DNA from: Deltaproteobacteria bacterium
Lineage (GTDB): Bacteria > Desulfobacterota > SM23-61
Reading direction: 5' to 3'
DNA length: 33,032 nt
Assembly: GCA_016875165.1 (NCBI GenBank)
Contig: VGSF01000002.1
Span: 1 to 33,032, forward strand
The position numbers and the translations under genes were made by a program. Under the pieces are notes generated by a model. That model was not told the DNA's origin and made no database searches. It was given only the letters and a program-made list of their open reading frames with translations. Positions 25,046 to 32,913 of the stretch are shown here, in pieces. Positions within the stretch are counted from its first letter, which is position 1. Every line of letters begins with the position of its first letter.

Positions 25046-27277
25046 ATGCCGGAAACAGAATCGAAGATATTGGAGAATATCAACCAGCTGGCTATCCTGA
25101 CGATGATGGTTGAACCCGATGATATGATCACCCTGGGTTCGATTCTGGAAAAGCTGGAATGTATCGAGAAAGAAGAATCTGAAGGGAATCTAAAATCCGT
25201 TGGCGTCGTAAGCGGCGCTCTGAAAAACCTGGTGGAAAAAATCATCCTGAGGGACCTCCCGGATATTTCGGGGGGGCTGGATCTATTAAGGGAGGGCATC
25301 CGGATCATGCAGCGAAACGCCTCCCAACCCGCCCCCTCCCAGCCGGAAAAAGATGAGGAGACCTTCTGGGGGAAGATCGGTTCTCTGGTGGAAGTAAAAG
25401 TTAGCCCGCCCCTCCGTCAAAATAAAACCGTTGAATCCATTCCAGAGCCTGCTGCAAATCTCACCCAGGATATGGAAATATACAGCGATTTCATAACCGA
25501 AGCTCTGGAACATTTGAATACAATTGAATTGAATATCATAAACCTGGAACAGAATCCGGATGATAAAGAATGCATCAATAACATCTTCAGGCCTTTCCAT
25601 ACCATCAAAGGAGTTTCCGGTTTTTTAAACCTCCAGGATATTAATAAATTTGCCCATGCGGTGGAATCCCTTTTAGATAATGCCCGAAATGGTAGGCTGC
25701 AAATCCATCGAGGAATTATCGATTTTATCCTGGAGGCAGTGGATCTTTTAAAAAATATGATTCTGGATTTGAAGAGCCAGGTTGAATCGGGTAAGCTCAA
25801 ACCTTCAGATTTCCAGTTAGAGACATACCTGGAAAGAATTAAAATTCTGCAAGCGGGCGGCTTTTTAGATCAGGCGCCTCCTCAGCCTAAATTGCCAGAC
25901 GAGCCGGATCAAACCGTAAACCTGCCTCTGGGGGAAATCTTGAGCGCCAAAGGCATCATTTCCCAGGAGGACGTTTCCGAGGCTTTAAGAAAGCAGGCAG
26001 ATGGCAAAAGCAATCTAAAAATTGGTGAAATCCTCATTAAGGAGAATAAAGCCAAACCCAAGCAGGTCATCGAGGCCCTGCGGGAACAGAAAAATATCCC
26101 GGCTCAATCAACAGAGGCCACTATTAAAGTGGACACTTCCAAGCTGGATAATCTGGTGGACATGATCGGCGAATTGGTCATTGCCCAATCCCTGGTCCAG
26201 CAGAACCCCGTTTTCTCCACGCTACACGATCAGAAATTAACCAGCGATTTTGCTCATCTCAAAAGGATCACCACAGATCTTCAGAAAATTTCCATGAATT
26301 TGCGAATGGTCCCCATCCGTCAGACCTTTCAGAAGATGATCCGGTTGGTCAGGGATCTGGCTAAGAAATCAGAAAAGCAAGTGGATTTAATCATGACCGG
26401 AGAAGAAACCGAAATTGACCGGAACATGGTGGATGCCCTTTATGAGCCTTTGGTGCATATGATTCGCAATTCCATCGACCATGGCATCGAGACCCCCCAA
26501 AAACGTAGGGAGGCCGGTAAATTAGAGACCGGCCGGGTATTTTTGCGGGCTTACCAAAAAGGCGGAAATGTGGTCATTGAGATTGAAGACGATGGCCAGG
26601 GGCTCAATCGCCCTAAAATTATCAAGAAGGCCAGGGAGCGCAACTTAATCTCGGAAGAAACGCAACTGACCGATTATCAAATCGACAACCTCATTTTCGA
26701 ACCCGGTTTTTCCACGGCCGAGAAAGTAACCGATGTCTCCGGGCGCGGAGTGGGGATGGATGTAGTCAAAAAGACCATTGAAAAGTTGAAAGGGAAAGTG
26801 GAGATTTTTTCAGTCGAGGGGAAGGGTTGCCGGTTTTTAATTCGAGTCCCGCTCACCCTGGCCATTATGGATGGAATCATCGTCAGAATAGGAGAAGAAA
26901 AATATATTATCCCCACGGTGTTCGTCAAGGACACCCTGCGGCCTCGCCCGGAGGATATTTCCACTGTCCAGAACAAAGGTACCATGATCAAGGCCCGGAA
27001 GACCCTGATGCCTTTGATCAGACTTTATGAATTATTGAATGTCCGGCCTAAGAACAAAGAACCCTGGGAGGCTCTAACCGTTGTTGTTGAGAATGATGGT
27101 TGTTTAAAAGGGTTCATGGTGGATGATCTCATCGGGAAACAGGAGGTGGTCATAAAAAATCTGGGAGAAATGCTGAAGAAGACCAAGGGAGTGGCGGGTG
27201 CGACCATCATGGGCGATGGACGGGTGGGCTTAATTTTAGATATCCATGGGATATTCGAGCTCAATCGTAATTCCTAA
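25046..27277 (+). CDS. cheA: CheA-type chemotaxis histidine kinase, atypical architecture
   Basis: This 743-residue kinase starts with about 130 residues of uncertain helical sequence. An Hpt domain follows with the phosphorylated histidine H185 in FHTIKGVSGFL. Where P2 (the CheY/CheB docking domain) would be, residues 293-350 carry two GEIL-x-AL-Q repeats like the N-terminal domain of type II/IV secretion ATPases. Next come the dimerisation/HATPase block (SKLDNLVDMIGELVIAQS; N-box HMIRNSIDHGIE; EIEDDGQGL; GRGVGMDVV) and a CheW-like P5 domain to the end. CheA takes signals from receptor arrays and phosphorylates response regulators. The ribosome-binding site is AGGGAAGGA. No other che genes are in the window. 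Confidence 0.9.
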   Translation: MPETESKILENINQLAILTMMVEPDDMITLGSILEKLECIEKEESEGNLKSVGVVSGALKNLVEKIILRDLPDISGGLDLLREGIRIMQRNASQPAPSQPEKDEETFWGKIGSLVEVKVSPPLRQNKTVESIPEPAANLTQDMEIYSDFITEALEHLNTIELNIINLEQNPDDKECINNIFRPFHTIKGVSGFLNLQDINKFAHAVESLLDNARNGRLQIHRGIIDFILEAVDLLKNMILDLKSQVESGKLKPSDFQLETYLERIKILQAGGFLDQAPPQPKLPDEPDQTVNLPLGEILSAKGIISQEDVSEALRKQADGKSNLKIGEILIKENKAKPKQVIEALREQKNIPAQSTEATIKVDTSKLDNLVDMIGELVIAQSLVQQNPVFSTLHDQKLTSDFAHLKRITTDLQKISMNLRMVPIRQTFQKMIRLVRDLAKKSEKQVDLIMTGEETEIDRNMVDALYEPLVHMIRNSIDHGIETPQKRREAGKLETGRVFLRAYQKGGNVVIEIEDDGQGLNRPKIIKKARERNLISEETQLTDYQIDNLIFEPGFSTAEKVTDVSGRGVGMDVVKKTIEKLKGKVEIFSVEGKGCRFLIRVPLTLAIMDGIIVRIGEEKYIIPTVFVKDTLRPRPEDISTVQNKGTMIKARKTLMPLIRLYELLNVRPKNKEPWEALTVVVENDGCLKGFMVDDLIGKQEVVIKNLGEMLKKTKGVAGATIMGDGRVGLILDIHGIFELNRNS

Positions 27278-27321
27278 TGATCTGACCGTGCTTGGTGATC
27301 TCGTAAAAAGTCATCAGAACT

Positions 27322-27444
27322 ATGGTTTCGTAAAAAGCCTAAGATGCAAGGCGCGCAAAATCTGAGGAGTGAAGCGTACTTACAGGTACGCTGCAACGAC
27401 GAAGGTGAAACGCAACGCCGCAGATGGACTTTTTACGAAACCAT
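27322..27444. repeat. TIR-bounded element C with a solo end at 27295-27312
   Basis: ATGGTTTCGTAAAAAGCC at 27322-27339 is matched by the reverse complement of the right end (GACTTTTTACGAAACCAT). The 123-bp interior is the widespread type with two GC-rich inverted parts. Just upstream, TGATCTCGTAAAAAGTC resembles one end of elements A and B. The cheA-to-kinase gap (27278-27493) holds nothing else I can name. Confidence 0.7.
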
Positions 27445-27493
27445 CATGCTTCATTGTTTGCAGAAGGGAATCTTCCTCTTGGGAGGGTTTTAA

Positions 27494-29278
27494 ATGATTA
27501 ACTTAAGCAACTGTTTGAGGGCGGATCAGATTTTTGGCGATCGCCAGGAGTGCTTCTGTAGGGTCCATGAGCATAATCCATCCCGGCTGTGCTCAAACGA
27601 TGGCCATGGGCAGCTCCTTTCCAGCAAAAAGATCATCGGGGAAAAACTGCAGGTAAGCGAGGAACGGCATCGATTGCTGGTCGAAAAAGTGCCCCTGGGG
27701 ATTGTTTCCATAGACACGCAGGGCCAAATCATTGACTCCAATCCAGCCTTCATAACCATGCTCGGCTTTCCTCCTGAGGCAGATATCCGGGCCATGAATA
27801 TGCTGAATTTTCCGCCTCTGGTGGAAGCGGGAATTGCCCATAATGTCCGGTGCTGCTTCAAGTCGGGAGAAGGAAGCGTCTTCGAAAGCCTATATATGGT
27901 TAAATGGGTTAAGGAGGTTTATCTTCGTTGTCATTTAACACCCATCCGGGATAAAGATGGGCGGATTTTTAGCGTCCAAGCGATCATGGAAAACATCTCC
28001 GAGGAGAAAAAGCTTAAAGATCAATTAATCCAGGCCCAGAAGACGGAGGCCATAGGCATACTGGCGGGCGGGGTGGCTCATGAATTCAACAACATCCTTT
28101 CCGTCATCATAGGGTTCACCGAGCTGGCCAGTTACGGTATTCCCGAAGAATCGACAGCGCTACTTAATCTGCAAACGGTGCTTAAAGCCAGTCATCGGGC
28201 CAAAGACCTGGTGAATCAGATTCTCACTTTCAGCTGCCGGAGCGAGCAAGAAAGAAAACCGGTGGAGATTACTCCCATTGTCAAGGAGACCTTGAAAGTT
28301 CTCAGAGCTTTTTTACCTTCCACCATCGAGGTCCGGCAGAAAATAGAAAGCAATACAGGAATCATCAAAGCAGATCCCACCCAGATCCACCAGGTTTTGA
28401 TGAATCTTTGCACCAATGCCGCTCATGCCATGGGAGAAAATGGGGGTGTGCTGGAGGTAAGCCTTACTAACTTGGAGATGGGCGCAAATACGGCCGGGCA
28501 AAATACGGATGTTCTTCCGGGGCCGTACATCCGCCTGACGGTGAGCGACACAGGGCATGGCATGGCGCCTGACGTGTTAGAGAAGATATTTGACCCCTAC
28601 TTCACCACCAAAAAGGTTGGCGAGGGAACAGGGCTCGGGTTGGCCGTGGTTCAGAACATCGTCAAAAGCCATGGGGGGGCGATCACGGTTTCCAGCGAAC
28701 CGGGAAAGGGCAGCGCTTTCCAGGTGTACTTTCCCTGTGTGGAAAAAGTCAAAGAAATGGGGGAAATCCAGAAGGCGGAATCCCTTCCTCTCGGGGGACG
28801 TGAGCGGATTCTCTTTGTGGACGACGAACAGGTTCTGGCGGATTTAGGGAAGAAGATGCTCGAGCGCCTCGGTTATGAGGTGGTTACAAGAACGAACAGC
28901 CTTGAAGCTCTGGACTTATTTAGGAAGCAGCCGGATAAGTTTCATTTGGTCGTCACGGATATGACCATGCCCAACATGACTGGCGCCAGGCTGACCCGGG
29001 AACTTTTGCGCATTCGACATGATCTTCCGGTAATTCTTTGCACGGGCTTTAATGAACAAATGGACGAGATAAAAGCCAAAGTGTTGGGGGTGCAAGAGTT
29101 TGTCATGAAACCTTTTGATTATAATAACCTGGCCAATACCATCCGCAGAGCCCTTGATGAAAGACAGAGGGTCGGGGGGGATGCGGTTTCAAGCGGGAAA
29201 ATATTTATTTCTTCTTTTCCAGAAGGTGTAGGGCTGCATCCAGGCCCAGGAAATAGACCTGAATTCCCAGTCCCATGA
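27494..29278 (+). CDS. hybrid sensor histidine kinase (PAS-HisKA-HATPase-REC)
   Basis: This 594-residue cytoplasmic sensor has no membrane segments. A Cys-rich N-terminus of unclear origin (1-50) precedes a PAS domain (59-170). The HisKA domain carries H196 in GGVAHEFNNILSVIIGF, and the HATPase domain shows DTGHGM and GTGLGLAVV. A C-terminal receiver (437-555) has D489 in VVTDMTMP and K in FVMKPFD. The PAS domain would sense a small ligand or redox change, and phosphate could pass from H196 to D489. The ribosome-binding site GGGAGG supports the start. The last 35 codons run into the opposite-strand aroQ gene (74-base overlap) and do not belong to the receiver, so the natural stop may have been lost. 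Confidence 0.88.
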   Translation: MINLSNCLRADQIFGDRQECFCRVHEHNPSRLCSNDGHGQLLSSKKIIGEKLQVSEERHRLLVEKVPLGIVSIDTQGQIIDSNPAFITMLGFPPEADIRAMNMLNFPPLVEAGIAHNVRCCFKSGEGSVFESLYMVKWVKEVYLRCHLTPIRDKDGRIFSVQAIMENISEEKKLKDQLIQAQKTEAIGILAGGVAHEFNNILSVIIGFTELASYGIPEESTALLNLQTVLKASHRAKDLVNQILTFSCRSEQERKPVEITPIVKETLKVLRAFLPSTIEVRQKIESNTGIIKADPTQIHQVLMNLCTNAAHAMGENGGVLEVSLTNLEMGANTAGQNTDVLPGPYIRLTVSDTGHGMAPDVLEKIFDPYFTTKKVGEGTGLGLAVVQNIVKSHGGAITVSSEPGKGSAFQVYFPCVEKVKEMGEIQKAESLPLGGRERILFVDDEQVLADLGKKMLERLGYEVVTRTNSLEALDLFRKQPDKFHLVVTDMTMPNMTGARLTRELLRIRHDLPVILCTGFNEQMDEIKAKVLGVQEFVMKPFDYNNLANTIRRALDERQRVGGDAVSSGKIFISSFPEGVGLHPGPGNRPEFPVP

Positions 29279-29642
29279 TAATCCCCTGAGCAGCCGGGGC
29301 GATCACCGAATGGATACCCCGCTCATAATGATTGGATAGGTGAATTTCCACGTAGGGAATCTTGACCCCTTTGATGGTGTCGCGAATGGCCTGGCTGGCG
29401 TAAGTGAACCCTCCCGGATTCATCACCAGAACATCCACCTTGTCGTAATAGGCTTTGATGATCCGGTCAATGCATTCACCTTCGGAATTCGTGTAGAAAA
29501 TATCCAGGTTGAACTTTTTGGCCTGACCATAGTCCTGCATCATTTTGTCCAATTCGGCTGCCGTGGTCTTCCCGTAAATCTCCGGCTGACGAATCCCCAG
29601 CAGGCTCATGTTGCTTCCCTGAATGAGCAGTATTTTGGGCAT
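29205..29642 (-). CDS. aroQ: type II 3-dehydroquinate dehydratase-like protein (AroQ family)
   Basis: The 145-residue product fits the AroQ family, which dehydrates 3-dehydroquinate in the shikimate pathway as a dodecamer. Seen are LLGIRQPEIYG (R18, Y23), N75, EIHLSN (H101), R108 and GLGIQVYFLGLDA at the C-terminus. Unusual are Tyr81 in place of the common histidine (GGFTYAS instead of THTS) and a loss of about three residues after R108, where the ExFR motif (Arg112 in M. tuberculosis) should be. Activity may be altered. I start at 29642 (MPKILL...) because GAAAGGA lies eight bases upstream. An ATG at 29648 would add two residues and sits too near the Shine-Dalgarno. The SEC-C gene lies 92 bases upstream, probably in one transcript. 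The 3' end overlaps the kinase. Confidence 0.78.
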   Translation of the reverse strand: MPKILLIQGSNMSLLGIRQPEIYGKTTAAELDKMMQDYGQAKKFNLDIFYTNSEGECIDRIIKAYYDKVDVLVMNPGGFTYASQAIRDTIKGVKIPYVEIHLSNHYERGIHSVIAPAAQGIIMGLGIQVYFLGLDAALHLLEKKK

Positions 29643-29733
29643 GGTCATTTCCTTTCTTTTTAAGATCAGGAGGATTTTATATCAGGAGAAATCATTTTTT
29701 CAATGATAATTCGGTCTGTAACCAAGTCAGATT

Positions 29734-29907
29734 CTACATCCTTTTTCGTCCTAAACCGCCTTTCATCCTGATTTTGTGCGCATCCTTTTCCAGATGGCAG
29801 CGCTTATATTTCTTCCCGCTGCCACACCAGCAGGCATCATTGCGGCTCATTTCTGTCTTTTTCTCTTGTGATGGTTTGTTGTTGAAAAGGCGTTCCAGTA
29901 TTTTCAT
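29734..29907 (-). CDS. SEC-C motif mini-protein (57 aa)
   Basis: This small zinc-binding protein has the SEC-C motif DACWCGSGKKYKRCH at residues 25-39. Its cysteines and histidine (C27, C29, C38, H39) follow CxCx8CH. SEC-C is best known at the C-terminus of SecA, where it binds zinc and SecB, but here it stands alone, preceded by a basic-rich stretch. AAGGAGG lies 17 bases before the ATG, longer than ideal, so another start is possible but none in frame is visible. It lies between element B and aroQ on the same strand as both neighbours. A nucleic-acid- or ribosome-binding role is possible; none is established. Confidence 0.7.
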   Translation of the reverse strand: MKILERLFNNKPSQEKKTEMSRNDACWCGSGKKYKRCHLEKDAHKIRMKGGLGRKRM

Positions 29908-29955
29908 CTTCGATCTTAAATCTTCCTCCTTAAATAGTATGGGCGGAACAAGAAT

Positions 29956-30145
29956 TGATGAACTCGTAAAAAATCAGCAAAGCCGTCACTCCGGCCTGCC
30001 TGTGCCTGGCAGACAGGTGAAAACCGGAGTCCAGAGAACTTATAACTATTTGAAAGAACTGGATTCCGGCTGGAGTTTACCCCGTACTTGATACGGGGCC
30101 GGAATGACAGAAAGGCGCAATTGCAGACTTTTTACAATTTCATCA
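29956..30145. repeat. MITE-like element B (TGATGA ... TCATCA)
   Basis: Terminal TGATGAACTCGTAAAAAATC and GACTTTTTACAATTTCATCA form an inverted pair. The middle matches element A almost throughout, with an added CCTGCCTGTGCCTGGCAG hairpin. AAT lies at both flanks and may be a 3-base target duplication. It fills most of the space between the SEC-C gene and the RRM gene. Confidence 0.75.
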
Positions 30146-30209
30146 AATTTGCAAGTTGCCAATTATTTGGGATTCTTAGTTTCTTGCTGGAAATTTGTCA
30201 GAAAATGGC

Positions 30210-30548
30210 CTAATATCTCCGGCCCCCTCCGCCGCCGCTGCGGCTCCCCCGGAATCCTCCACTTCCCCGATTGCCGCTGGGACCTGGGCTCCTATCATCT
30301 CTTTTAGGGCGGGCTTCATTGACTGTGATGGTGTTTCCGAGGAGCTGGCCTCCATTGAACTTCTGGATAGCCTCTTGCGCTTCCTTTTCGCTGCCCATTT
30401 CGACAAACCCGAATCCTCTGTTTAAACCGGTGTACTTATCCTTGATGAGGGTTACGGACACCACTTTTCCTATCGCGGAAAAGTTGGCTTTCAGGTCCTC
30501 TTCTGTGATTTCAATTGACAAATTTCCGATGTACAGGTTCTTATTCAT
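30210..30548 (-). CDS. RRM-domain RNA-binding protein with Gly/Arg-rich tail
   Basis: The 112-residue protein has one RNA recognition motif (residues 2-80). RNP2 is LYIGNL and RNP1 is RGFGFVEM, both with the aromatic residues that stack on RNA. A tail rich in Gly, Arg and Ser follows (83-112, ending GGGGGRRY). In cyanobacteria and many Proteobacteria such proteins rise in the cold and act on mRNA; that is the likely role here. AGGGAGG lies seven bases before the ATG. It is read away from the YeiH gene, with a long leader (see promoter and hairpin) that could be a cold-responsive region. Confidence 0.9.
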   Translation of the reverse strand: MNKNLYIGNLSIEITEEDLKANFSAIGKVVSVTLIKDKYTGLNRGFGFVEMGSEKEAQEAIQKFNGGQLLGNTITVNEARPKRDDRSPGPSGNRGSGGFRGSRSGGGGGRRY

Positions 30549-30657
30549 GTCAGCCTCCCTTTTTTCTCCTCACCCTCATCAATGAGGACTTTGTTGAATA
30601 ATTATGCATCCGCGGTTCTGCGTTGCTGCACAGGAGAGGAACCGGGTCGATCATAAC

Positions 30658-30698
30658 AATAAAGCCGTATAAGCTTTCAAGAGCTCTGCGGCTTTATT
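30658..30698 (-). promoter_or_regulatory. long hairpin in the RRM gene leader
   Basis: AATAAAGCCG at 30658-30667 pairs with CGGCTTTATT at 30689-30698 (10 bp perfect), with an inner AGCT/AGCT stem. On the - strand it would form about 30 bases after the predicted transcription start. It could be a leader thermosensor or attenuator. On the other strand it could terminate transcription that approaches from the left. Confidence 0.5.
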
Positions 30699-30734
30699 AT
30701 TCCAACCTTAAACTCTTTACGACTTGAAGAATTT

Positions 30735-30764
30735 ATCCTACATTTTTTTGGACAATGATGTCAA
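30735..30764 (-). promoter_or_regulatory. sigma-70 promoter for the RRM gene
   Basis: On the - strand, TTGACA (30759-30764, all six bases) is followed after 18 bases by TAGGAT (30735-30740, four of six). It implies a leader of about 180 bases. Confidence 0.55.
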
Positions 30765-30921
30765 TTGTTATTTTCCCCTTTTAATGGGCGCCTCCCTTCA
30801 CTTTACAGGATCCCTATTCATAGCCCGGGGTTCGGAATGACGATTGAGCACCAGATTTTGAGATTTGCAAGAACCTCATTCGGGACCACAAAAAGCGAAT
30901 GGTGGCAAGGAAAATATTTTA

Positions 30922-30949
30922 TTGCAGTTTTTCATCCGGGTGGTATAAT
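30922..30949 (+). promoter_or_regulatory. sigma-70 promoter for the YeiH-type gene
   Basis: TTGCAG at 30922-30927 and TATAAT at 30944-30949 are 16 bases apart, with an extended -10 TGG. It would start transcription near 30956 with a leader of about 190 bases. The rest of 30765-31145 holds no gene I can support. Confidence 0.65.
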
Positions 30950-31145
30950 TTCCTCGCTTTTTCGTGGTGGGCCTTTTTTGAGGGAAGATTAACGGAACTT
31001 TTTCTTCCCTTGACTAGCAACTTCATTTCCATAATGTTCAATAAAGGAGGTGATCAAAAAAATATAGGGGAAGTTTCGAAGAGGGAAGTCCTTTAATGCC
31101 CGGGTGAACTAAACTTTCCAAGTTCTTAACGAAGAGGAGGGGAAA

Positions 31146-32675
31146 ATGGCAAACAAAGGGATTGATTGGTCTTCATTATGGAAGAAGGATGAATGGCTTG
31201 CTGTTTGGATCGGGTTTCTCATTATCATTTTGACCTTGACGGGCCTGAAGCTTACGAGCGTTAAGTTCAAATGGACGACGGATGGAGAATTCGCTTCCTT
31301 TATGGCTGAGAAGATGCCCATGGTGGAAAGGCTGGCCAAGGAAGCCGGGCAAAAAGGCGAACAGGCGCTTCAGGAACAAATGGTGGCCCTGAAAGCCGCC
31401 GCGGAGGCCCAAAACCGGAAAGCGGTGGGCGAGGTCCTCAAGAAATTGGATGAGGCCGCCAAGAAGGCCAAGGACGAAGGTCTTAAAAAGAAGGTGGCCC
31501 CCCTTGTTCGCAGCGTGCGGGGAGAGGCGGGGAACCTCCTGGACAAAGTCTTTGCCGGGGAAAATATCCTGGCGGGTTTCTATATCCTGATTTTCTACTT
31601 GGTCCTGGCCACAATTGGCGCTAAGGCCATGAGGATTGAAATCGGGAAGTTCATCGGCGGGTTCCCGGTCATTTTCATCATTGCCTTCATTGCCCAATTC
31701 CTGGCGGGGAATTATACGATTCTTTACTATGGGCTGGAGTACGTCCTCTGGTGCCTTTTTATTGGGTTGGTTATCAGCAACGTATTCGGAGTTCCTGCTT
31801 GGCTGATGGCCGCAGCCAAGACGGAATACTACATCAAGACCGGCCTGGTAATCCTGGGATCGGGGATTCTGTTCGGAGAGATCATCCAGGCCGGAGGATA
31901 CGGGATTATCCAGGGTCTCCTGGTCGTCGGGGTGGTCTGGTATGCATGTTACTGGTTCGCCCGGAAACTGAAAGTGGATGAAGAGTTTTCGGCCATTCTG
32001 GCCAGCGGAGTCTCCATCTGCGGTGTTTCCGCGGCCATCGCCACTGCGGGGGCAGTTAAAGGGGACCCGAAGAAGCTGAGCTACGTGACTTCGATTATCC
32101 TGGTGTGCGCCGTGCCCCTGATGGTGATCATGCCCTGGATTATCAAAGGAACCGGCATGGATCATATGGTAGGCGGGGCCTGGCTGGGAGGAACTCTGGA
32201 TACGAGCGGCTCCGTGGTGGCTGCCGGGGCCCTGGTGAGCGAATCGGCCATGAAGATCGGGGTCATCGTCAAGATGTCCCAGAACGTGCTGATCGGGTTT
32301 GCCGCTTTTATTCTGGCCATCGTCTGGACCTTTAAAAAGGCTGCTCCCGGCGAGAGACCCGGGGCAATCGAAATTTGGTTTCGCTTTCCCAAATTCGTCC
32401 TCGGGTTTATGATCGCCTCCCTTATTTTCTCCTTCTACTTAGAACCCAAGACGGTCGATGCGGTGAAGGGGCAATTGACGCACCTACGAACCTGGTGGTT
32501 TGCCATGGCCTTTACCTGTATCGGGCTGGAGACTCGTTTCGTTGATCTGTTCAAGATGGGCGGGGGAAGGCCGGCGGCGGCCTTTCTGGGAGCGCAGCTC
32601 TTCAACATCTTCTGGACGCTCCTTCTGGCCTACCTCATCTTCGGCGGAGTTCTTTTCCCGGCGCCTAAATTCTGA
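31146..32675 (+). CDS. YeiH/UPF0324-family putative sulfate exporter or permease
   Basis: This 509-residue inner-membrane protein matches the Cons_hypoth698 family (YeiH), proposed to move sulfate or related anions. The C-terminal two thirds hold about ten membrane segments, with GLVILGSGILFGE, SGVSICGVSAAIATAGAVKGD, GGTLDTSGSVVAAGAL, and a C-terminal FTCIGLETRFVDLFKMGGGRP segment that is typical of the family. Between the first membrane segment (about 18-36) and the second (about 142) lies a hydrophilic helical stretch rich in Ala and Lys (45-135), absent from the usual 340-residue members. The ATG has GAAGAGGAGGGG upstream, and a terminator follows. It is transcribed alone. The substrate cannot be decided. 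Confidence 0.88.
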   Translation: MANKGIDWSSLWKKDEWLAVWIGFLIIILTLTGLKLTSVKFKWTTDGEFASFMAEKMPMVERLAKEAGQKGEQALQEQMVALKAAAEAQNRKAVGEVLKKLDEAAKKAKDEGLKKKVAPLVRSVRGEAGNLLDKVFAGENILAGFYILIFYLVLATIGAKAMRIEIGKFIGGFPVIFIIAFIAQFLAGNYTILYYGLEYVLWCLFIGLVISNVFGVPAWLMAAAKTEYYIKTGLVILGSGILFGEIIQAGGYGIIQGLLVVGVVWYACYWFARKLKVDEEFSAILASGVSICGVSAAIATAGAVKGDPKKLSYVTSIILVCAVPLMVIMPWIIKGTGMDHMVGGAWLGGTLDTSGSVVAAGALVSESAMKIGVIVKMSQNVLIGFAAFILAIVWTFKKAAPGERPGAIEIWFRFPKFVLGFMIASLIFSFYLEPKTVDAVKGQLTHLRTWWFAMAFTCIGLETRFVDLFKMGGGRPAAAFLGAQLFNIFWTLLLAYLIFGGVLFPAPKF

Positions 32676-32705
32676 AAAAAAGAGAGAAAGAAAATCCGGT
32701 AGGGG

Positions 32706-32732
32706 AGGGGCGATTTTGGTCGCCCCTTTCTT
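32706..32732 (+). terminator. rho-independent terminator after the YeiH-type gene
   Basis: AGGGGCGA (32706-32713) pairs with TCGCCCCT (32720-32727) around a 6-base loop, followed by TTCTT. It lies 30 bases after the stop at 32675. Confidence 0.85.
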
Positions 32733-32832
32733 ATAAAGAAAATTGAGATTTTGGGTATTTTTTTATTAGACCTCCATCCTATCTCCTAAGAGTGGCCCGC
32801 TTTTCAATGATTTTAGAGGATTCTGAAAAAAA

Positions 32833-32860
32833 TTGACATTTTGCAAAAGTTCGTTAAACT
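32833..32860 (+). promoter_or_regulatory. sigma-70 promoter for the P-type ATPase gene
   Basis: TTGACA (32833-32838) is followed after 16 bases by TAAACT (four of six). The gene's ATG is at 32914, giving a leader of about 45 bases. Confidence 0.55.
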
Positions 32861-32913
32861 TTATGGGTATTTCAGTCCAGGTAATAAAATATTTCCCTTG
32901 GTGAGGAGAGAAA

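Noticed and set aside
29691..29707. ATCATT-TTTTC-AATGAT hairpin between the SEC-C gene and aroQ
   Set aside because: Only A/T-rich, 6 bp and without a T-run; it may be chance.
31034..31096. 20-codon ORF MFNKGGDQKNIGEVSKREVL, which recalls the start of a Tat signal (SKREVL against SRREFL)
   Set aside because: No ribosome-binding site, no hydrophobic core follows and it ends at once. Chance or a remnant; too weak to call.
31176..32165. 329-codon antisense ORF across the YeiH-type gene
   Set aside because: It is a shadow of the codon bias of the true gene, with no plausible domains.
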